This document shows, one piece after another, positions 1 to 8,632 of a stretch of 64,000 nucleotides of DNA. The stretch lies in NCBI GenBank assembly GCA_937983075.1, contig CALKAQ010000062.1, forward strand, positions 47,204 to 111,203, given 5' to 3'. The stretch is from an uncultured bacterium. GTDB taxonomy: Bacteria; Bacillota; Limnochordia; DTU080; JAAYLA01. The translations under genes were made by a program, and so were the position numbers. Numbering within the stretch: the stretch's first letter is position 1; each line of letters begins with the position of its first letter. The notes under the pieces were generated by a model. The model worked only from the letters and a program-made list of their open reading frames with translations. It had not been told where the DNA came from and did no database searches.

Positions 1-30
1 TCTTCAGGCAAAACGAGCCTCTTGGCGCGC

Positions 31-67
31 AAAAGGTGTCGAAACGGCCGATGCCGCCGACACCTTT
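31..67 (-). terminator. Hairpin downstream of rpmF, probable terminator
   Basis: A perfect 10-bp inverted repeat (AAAGGTGTCG at 32-41 with CGACACCTTT at 58-67) closes a 16-nt loop just after the rpmF stop. Read on the minus strand it ends in a short run of only four T, so it is either a modest intrinsic terminator or an RNA-stabilising hairpin. No gene is visible between it and the window edge. Confidence 0.5.
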
Positions 68-92
68 CTCGAGGAAATATGTGACGCAAAAA

Positions 93-281
93 CTATGCTT
101 CTTCGGAAGCTACCTGGATGACCGCGCGGCCATCGTAGTAACCGCAGTGGCCGCATACGTGATGTGGGCGCCTTGGTTCCTGGCACTGAGGGCAGGTTAC
201 CAACGTAGGTGCGACGAGCTTCCAGTTCGCGCGTCGCTTAGCCGACCGTGCTTTCGATTGACGCCGCTTTGGTACTGCCAT
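93..281 (-). CDS. rpmF: 50S ribosomal protein L32
   Basis: This encodes the 62-aa L32 protein of the large ribosomal subunit. It opens with MAVPKRRQSKARSAKRR, the family signature. It keeps two cysteine pairs (CPQC near residue 30 and CGHC near residue 44), so it is the zinc-binding C+ form. The start is fixed by a GGAGGAG Shine-Dalgarno just upstream; the longer in-frame extension lacks family similarity. It follows the DUF177 gene by 41 bp, the usual operon partner across bacteria. Confidence 0.96.
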   Translation of the reverse strand: MAVPKRRQSKARSAKRRANWKLVAPTLVTCPQCQEPRRPHHVCGHCGYYDGRAVIQVASEEA

Positions 282-322
282 AATCGTCTCCTCCTCGTCC
301 GAACGGAAACCTCTTGATCGTT

Positions 323-895
323 TTATTGCTCTTTCGCATCCGTCCGGAGCTGCCATTCCTTGAGTGCGGCAAGTCGGGGATCGATCGTTTCCATGCGACA
401 ATCACACGCAGTCTCATTGCGATCGACGCCGCACTGCGGACAGATTCCCTCGCAATCCTCCCGACAAAGCAGCTTCATCGGCAGTGCGAGGACAATCTGT
501 TCCTGCACGGCCTCCGTCAAATCGATTTCGGATCCGTGAAAAGAGCGTATTTCCTCATCCAAATCGTCAAACGAATCCGGTGATCCATTCGTATCAACTG
601 CATCGTCGTCAGATTCGGCTGCCGGGCGATAGACCTCATGCAAAGGGACTCGCAAATGCCACGGATATTCTTTCAAGCAGCGGCTGCATGTCAAAGCGAG
701 ATCCGCCTCGACATTCCCTTGCACTAAATAACAAATGCCCGTATTTGTGACACGGGCTTCAACCCGAAGCGGTGTACCATCGATAAAGTGTATTTGTTCA
801 TCGGGTGACTCGGGTTCCGGCTCTTCAAACTGAACCAGCATGGAGGCACCCTTTCGCCCTTTGATGGAGCCAACGTGCACAATCACCGGAATCAC
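323..895 (-). CDS. ylbN: DUF177 (YceD/YlbN) family protein
   Basis: This 190-aa protein belongs to the DUF177 family, which is almost always encoded directly before rpmF and in some bacteria and plastids is tied to 23S rRNA processing. The N-terminal half is beta-rich and acidic. The C-terminal half carries the family cysteines (a CSRCLKEY motif near residue 70 and a CREDCEGICPQCG cluster near residue 145), which suggests metal binding. A GTG start at 895 is preferred because the family usually begins with this segment. An ATG at 841 would give a 172-aa form. Confidence 0.88.
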   Translation of the reverse strand: MIPVIVHVGSIKGRKGASMLVQFEEPEPESPDEQIHFIDGTPLRVEARVTNTGICYLVQGNVEADLALTCSRCLKEYPWHLRVPLHEVYRPAAESDDDAVDTNGSPDSFDDLDEEIRSFHGSEIDLTEAVQEQIVLALPMKLLCREDCEGICPQCGVDRNETACDCRMETIDPRLAALKEWQLRTDAKEQ

Positions 896-975
896 CTCAT
901 CAATTATAGCGATGGCCTTTCCAGGCTGTCAAGGCTGCGAGGGGCAGCAGCTTCATGCCACCCCCCGTCTCTTCG

Positions 976-1962
976 TCAGTTGCCGAGCCAAATTTGGCCG
1001 ACATTGGTGTATCCGGCAGCCATTAATATTTTTTCATGATGATCCGGATCTAATTTACCGTTCAAATGCAGTCGACTGCCCAAGAAATGTATACAGAAAT
1101 GCCCGTCGAATCCGTTGCCCTCCACGGCACCCGAGCCATGCGGCTGCCCGTTCATGGACGCAGCAATGCGACGGCCGTCAATTTCGACGATGATGGCACG
1201 CCGTTCCCAACTCCACTGGCCGCCATAAATCTCGCGCATGATGCGAGCGTCCTCCGCGGTCAACGGTTCCGAGTCAGCGTGCAGCGTTCCGTAATACCGC
1301 TGCACGTAAAACGACCGTCCGGTTTCCACGTCAATCACCCGAGCCGTCGTGAAGCTGCGGTACAGTTGCTGCGCTTCCGACCAGTGCAAGAGTTCAACCG
1401 GTCCGCCCGCCACCCAATGCACTCCTGTGCTTGCCGGGACACTGCCGAAAGGAATGACCAGCACCTGACCGACACGAATTCGGTCGGGATTGGCAATTTG
1501 ATTGGTCTCGACGATCGTGCTGATACTCACGCCGTACATGCGGCTGATCTCCCAGAGCGTATCACCGGGCGCTACGATATGTTCGTGCGCACGAGGCAAA
1601 GCATTTCCCAAGCTGCTCCATGTCTGAGGCCCGACGATGCCGTCGGCGGTGATGTTCGAGTCCGACTGGAATTGTTCCACCGCCCGCTGCGTAGCCGGCC
1701 CGAAAAAGCCGTCCGGCTGATCGGAAAGATAACCGAGTTGATAAAGGGCGTGCTGCACCAAGATGACCTCAGGTCCTTGATCGCCACGCCTGACGATCGA
1801 CCGGGCGGATGATCCGTAAGAGTCGACTTCCGTGGCTCCGAAGGCAGAAACCGAGGAAAGGAGTACCAACGTGACGAGCCATCCGACAGCGGCGGCTAGG
1901 ATTCGGCGTCCCCCGGCGCCGAAAGCGGCAAACGAATTATTTTTCCTTGAGGCAAGCAACAT
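976..1962 (-). CDS. Secreted peptidoglycan-binding/LysM protein with conserved Cys-His C-terminal domain
   Basis: This 328-aa protein is probably exported and bound to the cell wall. Residues about 20-43 form a signal segment with a cleavage-like AFGA site. Residues 52-118 are a PG_binding_1 domain (VRRGDQGPEVILVQHALYQL...DGFFGPAT). Residues about 128-172 are a LysM domain (IVAPGDTLWEISRMYGVSIS). The last 150 residues form a domain seen in other Bacillota cell-wall proteins, with a conserved GHFCIHF motif and nearby His residues that look catalytic. The start overlaps the ylbK stop by 26 bp, so the two are translationally linked. The exact enzymatic role is not known to me. Confidence 0.8.
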   Translation of the reverse strand: MLLASRKNNSFAAFGAGGRRILAAAVGWLVTLVLLSSVSAFGATEVDSYGSSARSIVRRGDQGPEVILVQHALYQLGYLSDQPDGFFGPATQRAVEQFQSDSNITADGIVGPQTWSSLGNALPRAHEHIVAPGDTLWEISRMYGVSISTIVETNQIANPDRIRVGQVLVIPFGSVPASTGVHWVAGGPVELLHWSEAQQLYRSFTTARVIDVETGRSFYVQRYYGTLHADSEPLTAEDARIMREIYGGQWSWERRAIIVEIDGRRIAASMNGQPHGSGAVEGNGFDGHFCIHFLGSRLHLNGKLDPDHHEKILMAAGYTNVGQIWLGN

Positions 1963-2668
1963 GCTTCAACCACACTCCTGCATGACGGTAAACCTGAATT
2001 GTGGGGACTTCAATCGCATGAAAGTCCAGCGGACCCAGCGGATGAACCACATCCGCACCGAGCATACAATTTCCGCTTGACATCATTTCGCTGTGCCAAG
2101 CGTTGGCCAGACGAACAGCCGCTGCTGCCGGCTCTGCTTGACGGTCGTCAAACGCCTGTGCGGGAATCATGCCGATGAGCGATTCATCCGTCAAAATACC
2201 TGTCTCCTGCAGCCAGGAAGGCGTCAAATGGCCGGCATCAACCCAGCGGCGTCGTCCGTCTGCGAGCGGAGGCAGCCAACCGGGCAAACCAGCGGCTTTC
2301 CGCACGGCATCAGCCAGCGGCCCTTCACGAAACGCGACCCGTTCGCCGGACGTCAAATCGAGAGCGACAATCGTGAGCGGACGCGACAACTCTTCGATCT
2401 TTCGACCGCGCACGAGCAATTCCACCCAGCCGAACAAATCAGTGTCCGCTTGGTCCCACGACAAATGAGCCAACACGCCCGCTGCGCGTTGAAGATCCGT
2501 CTCGCACGCCCAAAGTGCACCGACCAACGCCCCGAGTCCGGTCGCAACGACCCTGGGCGTGAAGCCGGCCTCGTCGATCGCTCTCATGAAGCCTAATTGA
2601 ACCAGTGCAGGCGCACCGGTATACCCAAGGCGAATCAGGGGTCGACCCTCGTCTGGTTCTCGCATCAT
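1937..2668 (-). CDS. ylbK: YlbK-like patatin-family protein lacking the catalytic serine
   Basis: Position (next to ylbJ, in the coaD-rpmF neighbourhood) and the GALVGALWA segment identify this 243-aa protein as the counterpart of YlbK, a patatin-like phospholipase family member. The hallmark motifs are broken. The glycine-rich oxyanion segment (GxGGxxG) reads GYTGAPA at residues 15-21. The nucleophile motif GxSxG reads ATGLG, with Gly44 where serine should be. A DAG replaces the usual DGG/DGA. The fold may be kept but serine-lipase activity looks lost. ATG at 2668 is chosen, 12 nt after AGGAG; a TTG at 2677 sits too close to it. Confidence 0.72.
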   Translation of the reverse strand: MMREPDEGRPLIRLGYTGAPALVQLGFMRAIDEAGFTPRVVATGLGALVGALWACETDLQRAAGVLAHLSWDQADTDLFGWVELLVRGRKIEELSRPLTIVALDLTSGERVAFREGPLADAVRKAAGLPGWLPPLADGRRRWVDAGHLTPSWLQETGILTDESLIGMIPAQAFDDRQAEPAAAAVRLANAWHSEMMSSGNCMLGADVVHPLGPLDFHAIEVPTIQVYRHAGVWLKHVACLKEK

Positions 2669-2811
2669 ACTCGGCAACAGCTCCTACATAGGATTGTACG
2701 GACAGAAGACGGATCCTCTTTTCGCGTAGAGTTTTTTCAACAAGGCTCATGGGCACGCCAGGGTGACTGCCGCAGATCATGCAAGCGTGATGAACTTAAG
2801 GGGGAAATCGA

Positions 2812-4041
2812 TTGGCTTTCGGCGCACATCGGAAAGAAATTCTTTCCGCGGGGGTCATCGGCGCATGCGTTCTCGTCCTGACGTTTTTTGTCATCCGCTA
2901 TCCCGATCAAACGTTCCAGGCGTCTTTCGAAGGACTGCAGCTTTGGCTACGGACCGTCCTGCCGGCCTTGTTTCCCTTTTTCGTGATCTCGGAAATTTTA
3001 ATGGGAATCGGAGTCATTCATGCGCTCGGCGTTATGTTGGAGCCCATCATGCGCCCTCTGTTTCGTGTGCCGGGCGTCGGCGCTTTTGCTCTGGTCATGG
3101 GCCTGGTATCCGGCAACCCTCTGGGCGCAAAAATTACCGGACAATTGCGCCGTGACGACTTATGCACTCGGGAGGAAGGCGAGCGCCTCGTCGCTTTCGC
3201 CAATACCGCCGGTCCCCTGTTCATGATCGGGGCCGTTGCCGTCGGAATGTTTCATGACGCTTCGCTGGGTTTGCTCATTGTCGTCTCCCACTACTTGGCC
3301 GTTCTCCTCGTCGGATTGTGTTTTCGGTTTCACGGAGGCAAAAGTGAAAAGACAGGCCGCAGAAGTCGCACCGGTCTGCGCGGCGGCCTCATCCGCCGCG
3401 CCATGCAGGCAATGGCAACTGCCCACCGGCAAGACGGACGCCCTTTTGGCCGCCTGCTCAGCGATGCAATTCGGGAATCGATGGCCTCGATGATATTCAT
3501 TGGCGGCACGATTATGATGTTTTCGGTCTTGATTCGCATCTTGTCGATTTCCGGTGCGCTGCAATACGCTGCTGCAGCGTTAGGCGCTTTCATCACGCTC
3601 TTCGGTGTTGACGCGGAATTGATTGCACCGCTGACGCACGGAATCGTCGAAATGACCAACGGCGCTCAATCCATCAGCCAAGCTTCGGCCGAGCTTGTCC
3701 AACGCCTTATGGCGATCGGCTTCATATTGGGCTGGAGCGGCCTTTCTGTTCACACCCAGGTGGCGGCCATGTTGTACGGAACGGACATTCGGTTCGCTCC
3801 GTATTTCATGGCACGCTGCCTGCATGGCATGGTGGCTGCGGCGCTGACGTGGCTGCTTTTTCCTGTGCTCAGAGCAAGCGAAAACACGACGGTGCCTGCC
3901 ATCGCCACGGTAATTGAACAGCTATCCTACTGGGGACAGCTGGGCGTGATGTTCGGTATGATCGCCGGAGCGGTCGGCCTCTTGCTGTTGCTTTCGTTCG
4001 TAATGATCGTCATTCGCCGTATTCATATCGTTCGCTTTTAG
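2812..4041 (+). CDS. ylbJ: Sporulation integral membrane protein YlbJ
   Basis: This 409-aa polytopic membrane protein matches YlbJ, a member of the nucleoside transporter gate family. In Bacillus it is expressed in the mother cell under sigma-E and needed for heat-resistant spores. Many hydrophobic helices are visible. Two gate-like repeats are present, with GLVSGNPLGAK at about residue 97 and a THGIVEMTNGAQ segment in the second half. The start is TTG, set by GGGGGA seven bases upstream. It is the only plus-strand gene in this part and is divergent from ylbK, as expected for separate sporulation control. Confidence 0.9.
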   Translation: MAFGAHRKEILSAGVIGACVLVLTFFVIRYPDQTFQASFEGLQLWLRTVLPALFPFFVISEILMGIGVIHALGVMLEPIMRPLFRVPGVGAFALVMGLVSGNPLGAKITGQLRRDDLCTREEGERLVAFANTAGPLFMIGAVAVGMFHDASLGLLIVVSHYLAVLLVGLCFRFHGGKSEKTGRRSRTGLRGGLIRRAMQAMATAHRQDGRPFGRLLSDAIRESMASMIFIGGTIMMFSVLIRILSISGALQYAAAALGAFITLFGVDAELIAPLTHGIVEMTNGAQSISQASAELVQRLMAIGFILGWSGLSVHTQVAAMLYGTDIRFAPYFMARCLHGMVAAALTWLLFPVLRASENTTVPAIATVIEQLSYWGQLGVMFGMIAGAVGLLLLLSFVMIVIRRIHIVRF

Positions 4042-4052
4042 CGTGAAACGCT

Positions 4053-4505
4053 TCACCCGGCTACGAGCTGAGCCCTTCCTTTGCGAATAATTTGAAGCGT
4101 TTGCTCGAGCGACTCTTCCAGTGAATTGAGAACAGAGAGGGCATACTCATCCGCGCCCATCTGGATTTCGCGTGCTTGAGCCCGAGCGGCTTCCAAAATC
4201 CGTTCAGCATCTTCTTTCGCTTTGCGTACGATTTCGCTTTCCGATACAAGTTTTGCAACGTATTCCTCGGCTTGCGCCAAGATGCGTTCCGCCTCGGCTT
4301 CGCTCTCTTGCATCAAACGTTCACGTTCAGCGGAAAGCCATTCGGCGCGCTTCACTTGTTCGGGAATCGAATTGCGAATTTTATCGAGCAAATCGAGGAC
4401 TTCTTCTGCGTTGATCAAGCTTTTTCCGGTCAGAGGGATCTCAGGTGCGGATTCAATCAATTGGTCAAGCCGATCGAGCAGGATAACCAAATCCATCCGA
4501 CTCAT
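4053..4505 (-). CDS. Coiled-coil protein of the coaD neighbourhood (ATP synthase B-like)
   Basis: This 150-aa protein is dominated by a charged Ala/Glu/Arg helix (residues about 45-120), resembling the stalk of ATP synthase subunit b/H or DivIVA-like coiled coils. Similar small proteins commonly sit between coaD and ylbJ in Bacillota, usually annotated only as ATPase or hypothetical. Its ATG overlaps the coaD stop (ATGA overlap reversed, 4 bp) and has GGGAG four bases upstream, so it is cotranslated with coaD. No enzymatic motif is present and the function is unknown. Confidence 0.8.
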   Translation of the reverse strand: MSRMDLVILLDRLDQLIESAPEIPLTGKSLINAEEVLDLLDKIRNSIPEQVKRAEWLSAERERLMQESEAEAERILAQAEEYVAKLVSESEIVRKAKEDAERILEAARAQAREIQMGADEYALSVLNSLEESLEQTLQIIRKGRAQLVAG

Positions 4506-5023
4506 GCATCTCCCTTCCCCTCGCTGGCCGACATTTTGCGTTGTAGTCTTTCAAGCACACCTTCGGGTACAAGCGCGGCCACGTCGCCGCCGAAAGTTGC
4601 CACCTCCCGAATAATGGAAGAACTGATAAAAGAGTATTGGTGGGAGGGTACAAGAAAAACGGTTTCGATGTCCGGTTCCAAATGGCGGTTCATCGCCGCC
4701 ATTTTAAACTCCACTTCGAAATCGGACACGGCGCGCAGCCCGCGGACAATGGCACGCGCTCCTTGCTTACGGGCATATTCGGCTGCCAAGCCGTCGAACT
4801 GTTCACAAACGACGTTGTCGAGATGAGCCGTAGCTTCCAACAACATTTCCACGCGCTCATCCGGAGTGAAGTACGGCTTTTTCTCGGGATTGTGGAGTAC
4901 CGCCACATAGAGTCGATCGAACAACTTCGCGGCACGTTCGATGATATCCAGATGACCCAATGTCACCGGATCAAAACTGCCGGGATAGATACCAATGTGA
5001 AGCTCGGGCGTACCCATTTTCAA
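4502..5023 (-). CDS. coaD: Phosphopantetheine adenylyltransferase
   Basis: CoaD transfers AMP from ATP to 4'-phosphopantetheine, the penultimate step of coenzyme A synthesis. The 173-aa product has the nucleotidyltransferase motif YPGSFDPVTLGHLDII near residues 13-26, the RGLRAVSDFEVEFKMAAMN block, and the C-terminal YSFISSSIIREVA motif. TTG at 5023 is nine bases after AGGAG; an ATG two codons later is an alternative. It follows rsmD, the classic arrangement. Note that coaBC, which would act just before it in the pathway, is missing from its usual place between rpoZ and priA. Confidence 0.96.
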   Translation of the reverse strand: MKMGTPELHIGIYPGSFDPVTLGHLDIIERAAKLFDRLYVAVLHNPEKKPYFTPDERVEMLLEATAHLDNVVCEQFDGLAAEYARKQGARAIVRGLRAVSDFEVEFKMAAMNRHLEPDIETVFLVPSHQYSFISSSIIREVATFGGDVAALVPEGVLERLQRKMSASEGKGDA

Positions 5024-5073
5024 ACGACACCGCTCCTAGCGAATTTCAACGTATTCAGTAAGTTTCAGGCCAC

Positions 5074-5637
5074 CTAGACCGTTTTTTCGCCGGCCTGATA
5101 GATGCTCAATCGGGTATCCCCGTACGTGAGCAGTCGAATCAGTGCCAAATTCTCCACACTGGATTCCAACTCCTCTTGAAATCCGTGCTCAACCACCAGC
5201 AATCCCCCCGTGTCGACAATGCCGCAAGCCGCACAATCAGCCACCACTTGAGGTGCCCATCCCGCGTGATACGGCGGATCGGCAAACACCAAGTCAAAAC
5301 GGCGATCGGACTTGGCCAGGCGCCGCAGGGCGGACCGAACGTCGATGGGCCAAACTTCGGCTTTGCTTGCCAAGCGCGTCAGCTCCAAGTTTTTGTGAAT
5401 CACGCGCACCGCTTGACGCGAACGTTCCACACATAGAGCACTTGCCGCCCCCCGACTCAACGCTTCAATGGCCAATGAGCCGCTGCCGGAAAATAAATCG
5501 AGCACACGCGCCTCCGGGACATAGCTGGCGATGACCGAAAACAACGATTCCTTCACTCGATCCAAAGTAGGGCGCGTATCCGTCCCCTTCAAACTGATCA
5601 GACGGTGGCCTTTTGCCGAACCGGCAATGACCCGCAT
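5074..5637 (-). CDS. rsmD: 16S rRNA (guanine966-N2)-methyltransferase
   Basis: RsmD methylates G966 of 16S rRNA in the 30S head. The 187-aa protein starts MRVIAGSAKGHRL, typical for the family. It has the SAM-binding VLDLFSGSGSLAIEALSRGA motif near residue 45 and the catalytic DPPY tetrapeptide near residue 120. The start has a GGAGGAGGTGA Shine-Dalgarno; a 20-codon upstream extension is not conserved. It lies 56 bp after recG and before coaD in one likely transcript. Confidence 0.95.
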   Translation of the reverse strand: MRVIAGSAKGHRLISLKGTDTRPTLDRVKESLFSVIASYVPEARVLDLFSGSGSLAIEALSRGAASALCVERSRQAVRVIHKNLELTRLASKAEVWPIDVRSALRRLAKSDRRFDLVFADPPYHAGWAPQVVADCAACGIVDTGGLLVVEHGFQEELESSVENLALIRLLTYGDTRLSIYQAGEKTV

Positions 5638-5693
5638 TGGCTCACCTCCTCCGGCTTCTTCCCGCTCCGCCTGCACGCCGCTGCCGTTTCCCG

Positions 5694-7781
5694 TCATTCG
5701 TCAGTCACTTCATGCAGGCGGCGACGGATCAGTCGCTCTTTCCATTCGACCGGAATCGAATCGATCAACGCGGCCAATTTTTCGTCATTTTTGTCGCGCC
5801 ACGAATTGACCAGCGTGAACAAGTCGATGTCGCGAGCCAAATCGACAAATTGAAGGTCCGTCAGGCCCCACTGGCGCATCCCGATAAATTCACCGGGACC
5901 CCGGAGTTTCAAGTCTTGCTCGGCCAAATAAAACCCGTCCGAACTCCGTCGAATGGCAGCAAGACGTTCTCTGGAAGCAGCGGTAGGTCCGTCGCTGATC
6001 AAAATGGCGTAAGCCTGACGATCTCCGCGCCCGACTCTCCCCCGCAGTTGGTGCAATTGAGCCAGGCCAAACAGATGTGCCGCTTCAATGACCATAATCG
6101 TCGCATGGGGAACATCCACGCCGACTTCGATGATGGATGTCGCGACGAGTATCGGAACGCGACCGGCGGCAAACGCCTCCATCGCGGTCGCCTGCCGTTC
6201 GGCTGACATACGTCCGTGTATGAGCGCGACTTGATCTTTCCCCAGCTCCTGCTGCAAGTGCCGGTACATCTCTTCGGCTCCCAGACCGCCGTCGTGATCG
6301 TCGCTGTCAATGTAGGGACAGACAACAAACGCCTGCTCCCCTGCCGCCGTTCGCCGACGCAAAAAGTCCACGACTTCAGCGCGGCGGCGCGTCGGTACCC
6401 AAAGCGTCTCAACCGGACGCCGTCCAGGCGGCTTTTCATCCAGCCTGGATACAGGCAGGCCGCGATAAACCGTCTCGGCCAATGTTCTTGGAATCGGCGT
6501 CGCGGAAACGATGAGCATACGCTCGGCCCCTTTCGCCGCCAACGCATCGCGCTGAGCCACTCCAAAGCGATGCTGCTCATCGATGACCCCCAGCCCGAGG
6601 CGCCGAAAACGCACGCCCTCTTGCAGCAAAGCCTGCGTCCCGACAATGATATCGATCGTCCCGTTTTGCAAATCGGTGAGGATTCGGCTGCGTTCGTCCG
6701 CCGAACACAAACTCGTCAACAGCTCAAGCCTGACATCGAGACCGCGCAGCAGACTGCGCAAACTGTTGGCATGCTGCTCCGCCAAAAGACGTGTTGGCGC
6801 AATGAGCGCGCCTTGCCCTCCGAGTTCCACCGCTTTGAGCAAAGCGTAGGCGATCACGAGTGTTTTGCCGCTGCCGACGTCTCCGGTGAGGAGTCTCTGT
6901 GTGCCGATGGGTTGTTCGACTTCGGCGTCCCACTCGGCCATTGCCCGGCGCTGTGCACCGGTAGGCTCAAACGGCAGATGACGCAAAAAGGCTTCGCAAA
7001 GCGGCCGACGGGGCGACCCGCTTGAGCTTGCAGGCGCCTGGACGTTCGATGGCAACTTCGGAGTTGGCGCCGGCAACAAGGCGATTTCGAGCAGGGCCAG
7101 CGAACGCCGCCCACGCTCGGGGTCTTCGGGTGTTTGCGGTTGATGCAGAAGCCGAAGCGCATGGAGCACGTCCGCAGCTGCGGCTGCTCCGGAAATCTCA
7201 GTCGTCGCTTGCATCAATACGTGGTGAATGCTTTCCCGCAACAGCTTCTGAGAAATCCCTTGAGTTAAAGGATAAACGGGAATGACCCGGTCTGCGACAG
7301 AGCTGTTGTGCACCACAAACTCGGGCTGATCAAAATGGGGAACACCGTCGCGCCAGCGCAAGACGGCACGCAGATGAACGCGGGTGCCGGGCTTTACCGA
7401 CGGCGGTGGCATCCTGCGCCCCCTGACCGGCCGCAGCAGATGAATGGGAAACCGCCTTGGGCCAACGCTGAAAATGACGCTTTCGATGACGAGGTGGGGT
7501 CGCTGCCAGCTGCGACGTACGTTCGCCGCCACCACTTCTCCGGGCATCAACACACCCGCACCGTCGTCAAGCGCATCAACAGCTTCAAACGTGGGACAAA
7601 AGTGAAATACCTGATATCGCCGCGGCAAATGAAGCAATAAATCGCCCCATGTTTGAATGCCGAGGACCGCCAACCGCTCAGCCCGCACCGGACCGATGCC
7701 CGGGATCGCAGTAACTGCTCGCGTCCAAAAAGAAGCGTCACGGGGCAATGCCGACAACACCGAGCGTTCCGGGCCCTGCAT
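5694..7781 (-). CDS. recG: ATP-dependent DNA helicase RecG
   Basis: RecG remodels stalled replication forks and Holliday junctions. The protein (695 aa from ATG 7781) has an N-terminal wedge/OB region with the HhH-like IPGIGPVRAERL segment, then the helicase core: Walker A GDVGSGKT, DEQH in motif II (IDEQHRFGVAQRDAL), SATPIPRTLAETVY, and the LRGRVGRGD motif VI. The C-terminus carries the wedge-coupling sequence LRGPGEFIGMRQWG. The start is uncertain; GTG 7760 or TTG 7748 would shorten the 44-bp overlap with the degV gene. Confidence 0.95.
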   Translation of the reverse strand: MQGPERSVLSALPRDASFWTRAVTAIPGIGPVRAERLAVLGIQTWGDLLLHLPRRYQVFHFCPTFEAVDALDDGAGVLMPGEVVAANVRRSWQRPHLVIESVIFSVGPRRFPIHLLRPVRGRRMPPPSVKPGTRVHLRAVLRWRDGVPHFDQPEFVVHNSSVADRVIPVYPLTQGISQKLLRESIHHVLMQATTEISGAAAAADVLHALRLLHQPQTPEDPERGRRSLALLEIALLPAPTPKLPSNVQAPASSSGSPRRPLCEAFLRHLPFEPTGAQRRAMAEWDAEVEQPIGTQRLLTGDVGSGKTLVIAYALLKAVELGGQGALIAPTRLLAEQHANSLRSLLRGLDVRLELLTSLCSADERSRILTDLQNGTIDIIVGTQALLQEGVRFRRLGLGVIDEQHRFGVAQRDALAAKGAERMLIVSATPIPRTLAETVYRGLPVSRLDEKPPGRRPVETLWVPTRRRAEVVDFLRRRTAAGEQAFVVCPYIDSDDHDGGLGAEEMYRHLQQELGKDQVALIHGRMSAERQATAMEAFAAGRVPILVATSIIEVGVDVPHATIMVIEAAHLFGLAQLHQLRGRVGRGDRQAYAILISDGPTAASRERLAAIRRSSDGFYLAEQDLKLRGPGEFIGMRQWGLTDLQFVDLARDIDLFTLVNSWRDKNDEKLAALIDSIPVEWKERLIRRRLHEVTDE

Positions 7782-8583
7782 GCGTTCCAATGGTCGGGCC
7801 GAGGAGATGAACGGAAAGCTGACTTCCCGGGCATGCGGCTTCGATTTGTTCCTTGAGTGACCGGGCATCATCCGGGGCAGCGCCGTGGACGATGGCACCG
7901 CGGACAGCTTGACCTCCGACCGCTTCCTTAAAGCGCTCGATCACCATGCTGTATGCGCGGTTTTTCCCCCTTGCTTTCCCCGCCGGCGATACGACTCCGT
8001 CTTCCAACGTCAACACAGGCTTTACGTTGAGAATTCCGCCCAAGAGCGCCTGTGCCTTTCCGATACGCCCGTTTTTCGCCAAGTATTCAAGGGTGTCGAC
8101 GACAAAATAAACCTTGATCCGCGGAATCATCGAGCGTACGGCCTCGACAATCGCTTCGAACGTTTCGCCTTCGCTTCTCCGACGCGCCGCTTCTCTGGCC
8201 AGCAGACCGATGCCTAGCGAGGCAGACAACGAGTCGATCACTTCGATTTTGACGCCGGTCATTTCGCGTGCGGCAAGTACGGCCGATTGAACTGTACCGC
8301 TCAAGCGGCTGGAAAGGTGAATGGAGATGATGTGGGTCGCGCCCTCGTCACGCAGTCTTTCGTAAGTGCGCAAAAACTCCGTGGGAGAAGGCTGCGTCGT
8401 GAAGGGCATGGTTTTGCTTTCACGCAGTTTTTCATAAAAAGCGTCCGGCGTCAAATCGACACCGTCTTGATATTCTACGTCGCCAAACGTAATCGTCAGC
8501 GGCACAACCTCGATTCCCTCAGCGGTGCACAATGAAGCGTCGAGATCGGCGCCGGAATCCGTCACGATGCGAATATCACTCAC
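7738..8583 (-). CDS. DegV family fatty-acid binding protein (FakB-like)
   Basis: This is a 281-aa DegV protein. The family binds a fatty acid in a buried tunnel and, as FakB, presents it to the kinase FakA for phosphorylation and entry into phospholipid synthesis. Visible signatures are the N-terminal IVTDSGADLD, TTQPSPTEFLRTYERL, and the SLSASLGIGLLA segment. It is encoded directly after fakA (48-bp gap), so it is probably the FakB partner in one operon. GTG start with GGGAGGGATAAGC upstream. The fatty acid preferred cannot be read from the sequence. Confidence 0.9.
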   Translation of the reverse strand: MSDIRIVTDSGADLDASLCTAEGIEVVPLTITFGDVEYQDGVDLTPDAFYEKLRESKTMPFTTQPSPTEFLRTYERLRDEGATHIISIHLSSRLSGTVQSAVLAAREMTGVKIEVIDSLSASLGIGLLAREAARRRSEGETFEAIVEAVRSMIPRIKVYFVVDTLEYLAKNGRIGKAQALLGGILNVKPVLTLEDGVVSPAGKARGKNRAYSMVIERFKEAVGGQAVRGAIVHGAAPDDARSLKEQIEAACPGSQLSVHLLGPTIGTHAGPGTLGVVGIAP

Positions 8584-8632
8584 GCTTATCCCTCCCCTGA
8601 CCCTGCCCTTGCGAGCGAAAGCCTTTCGTCAT

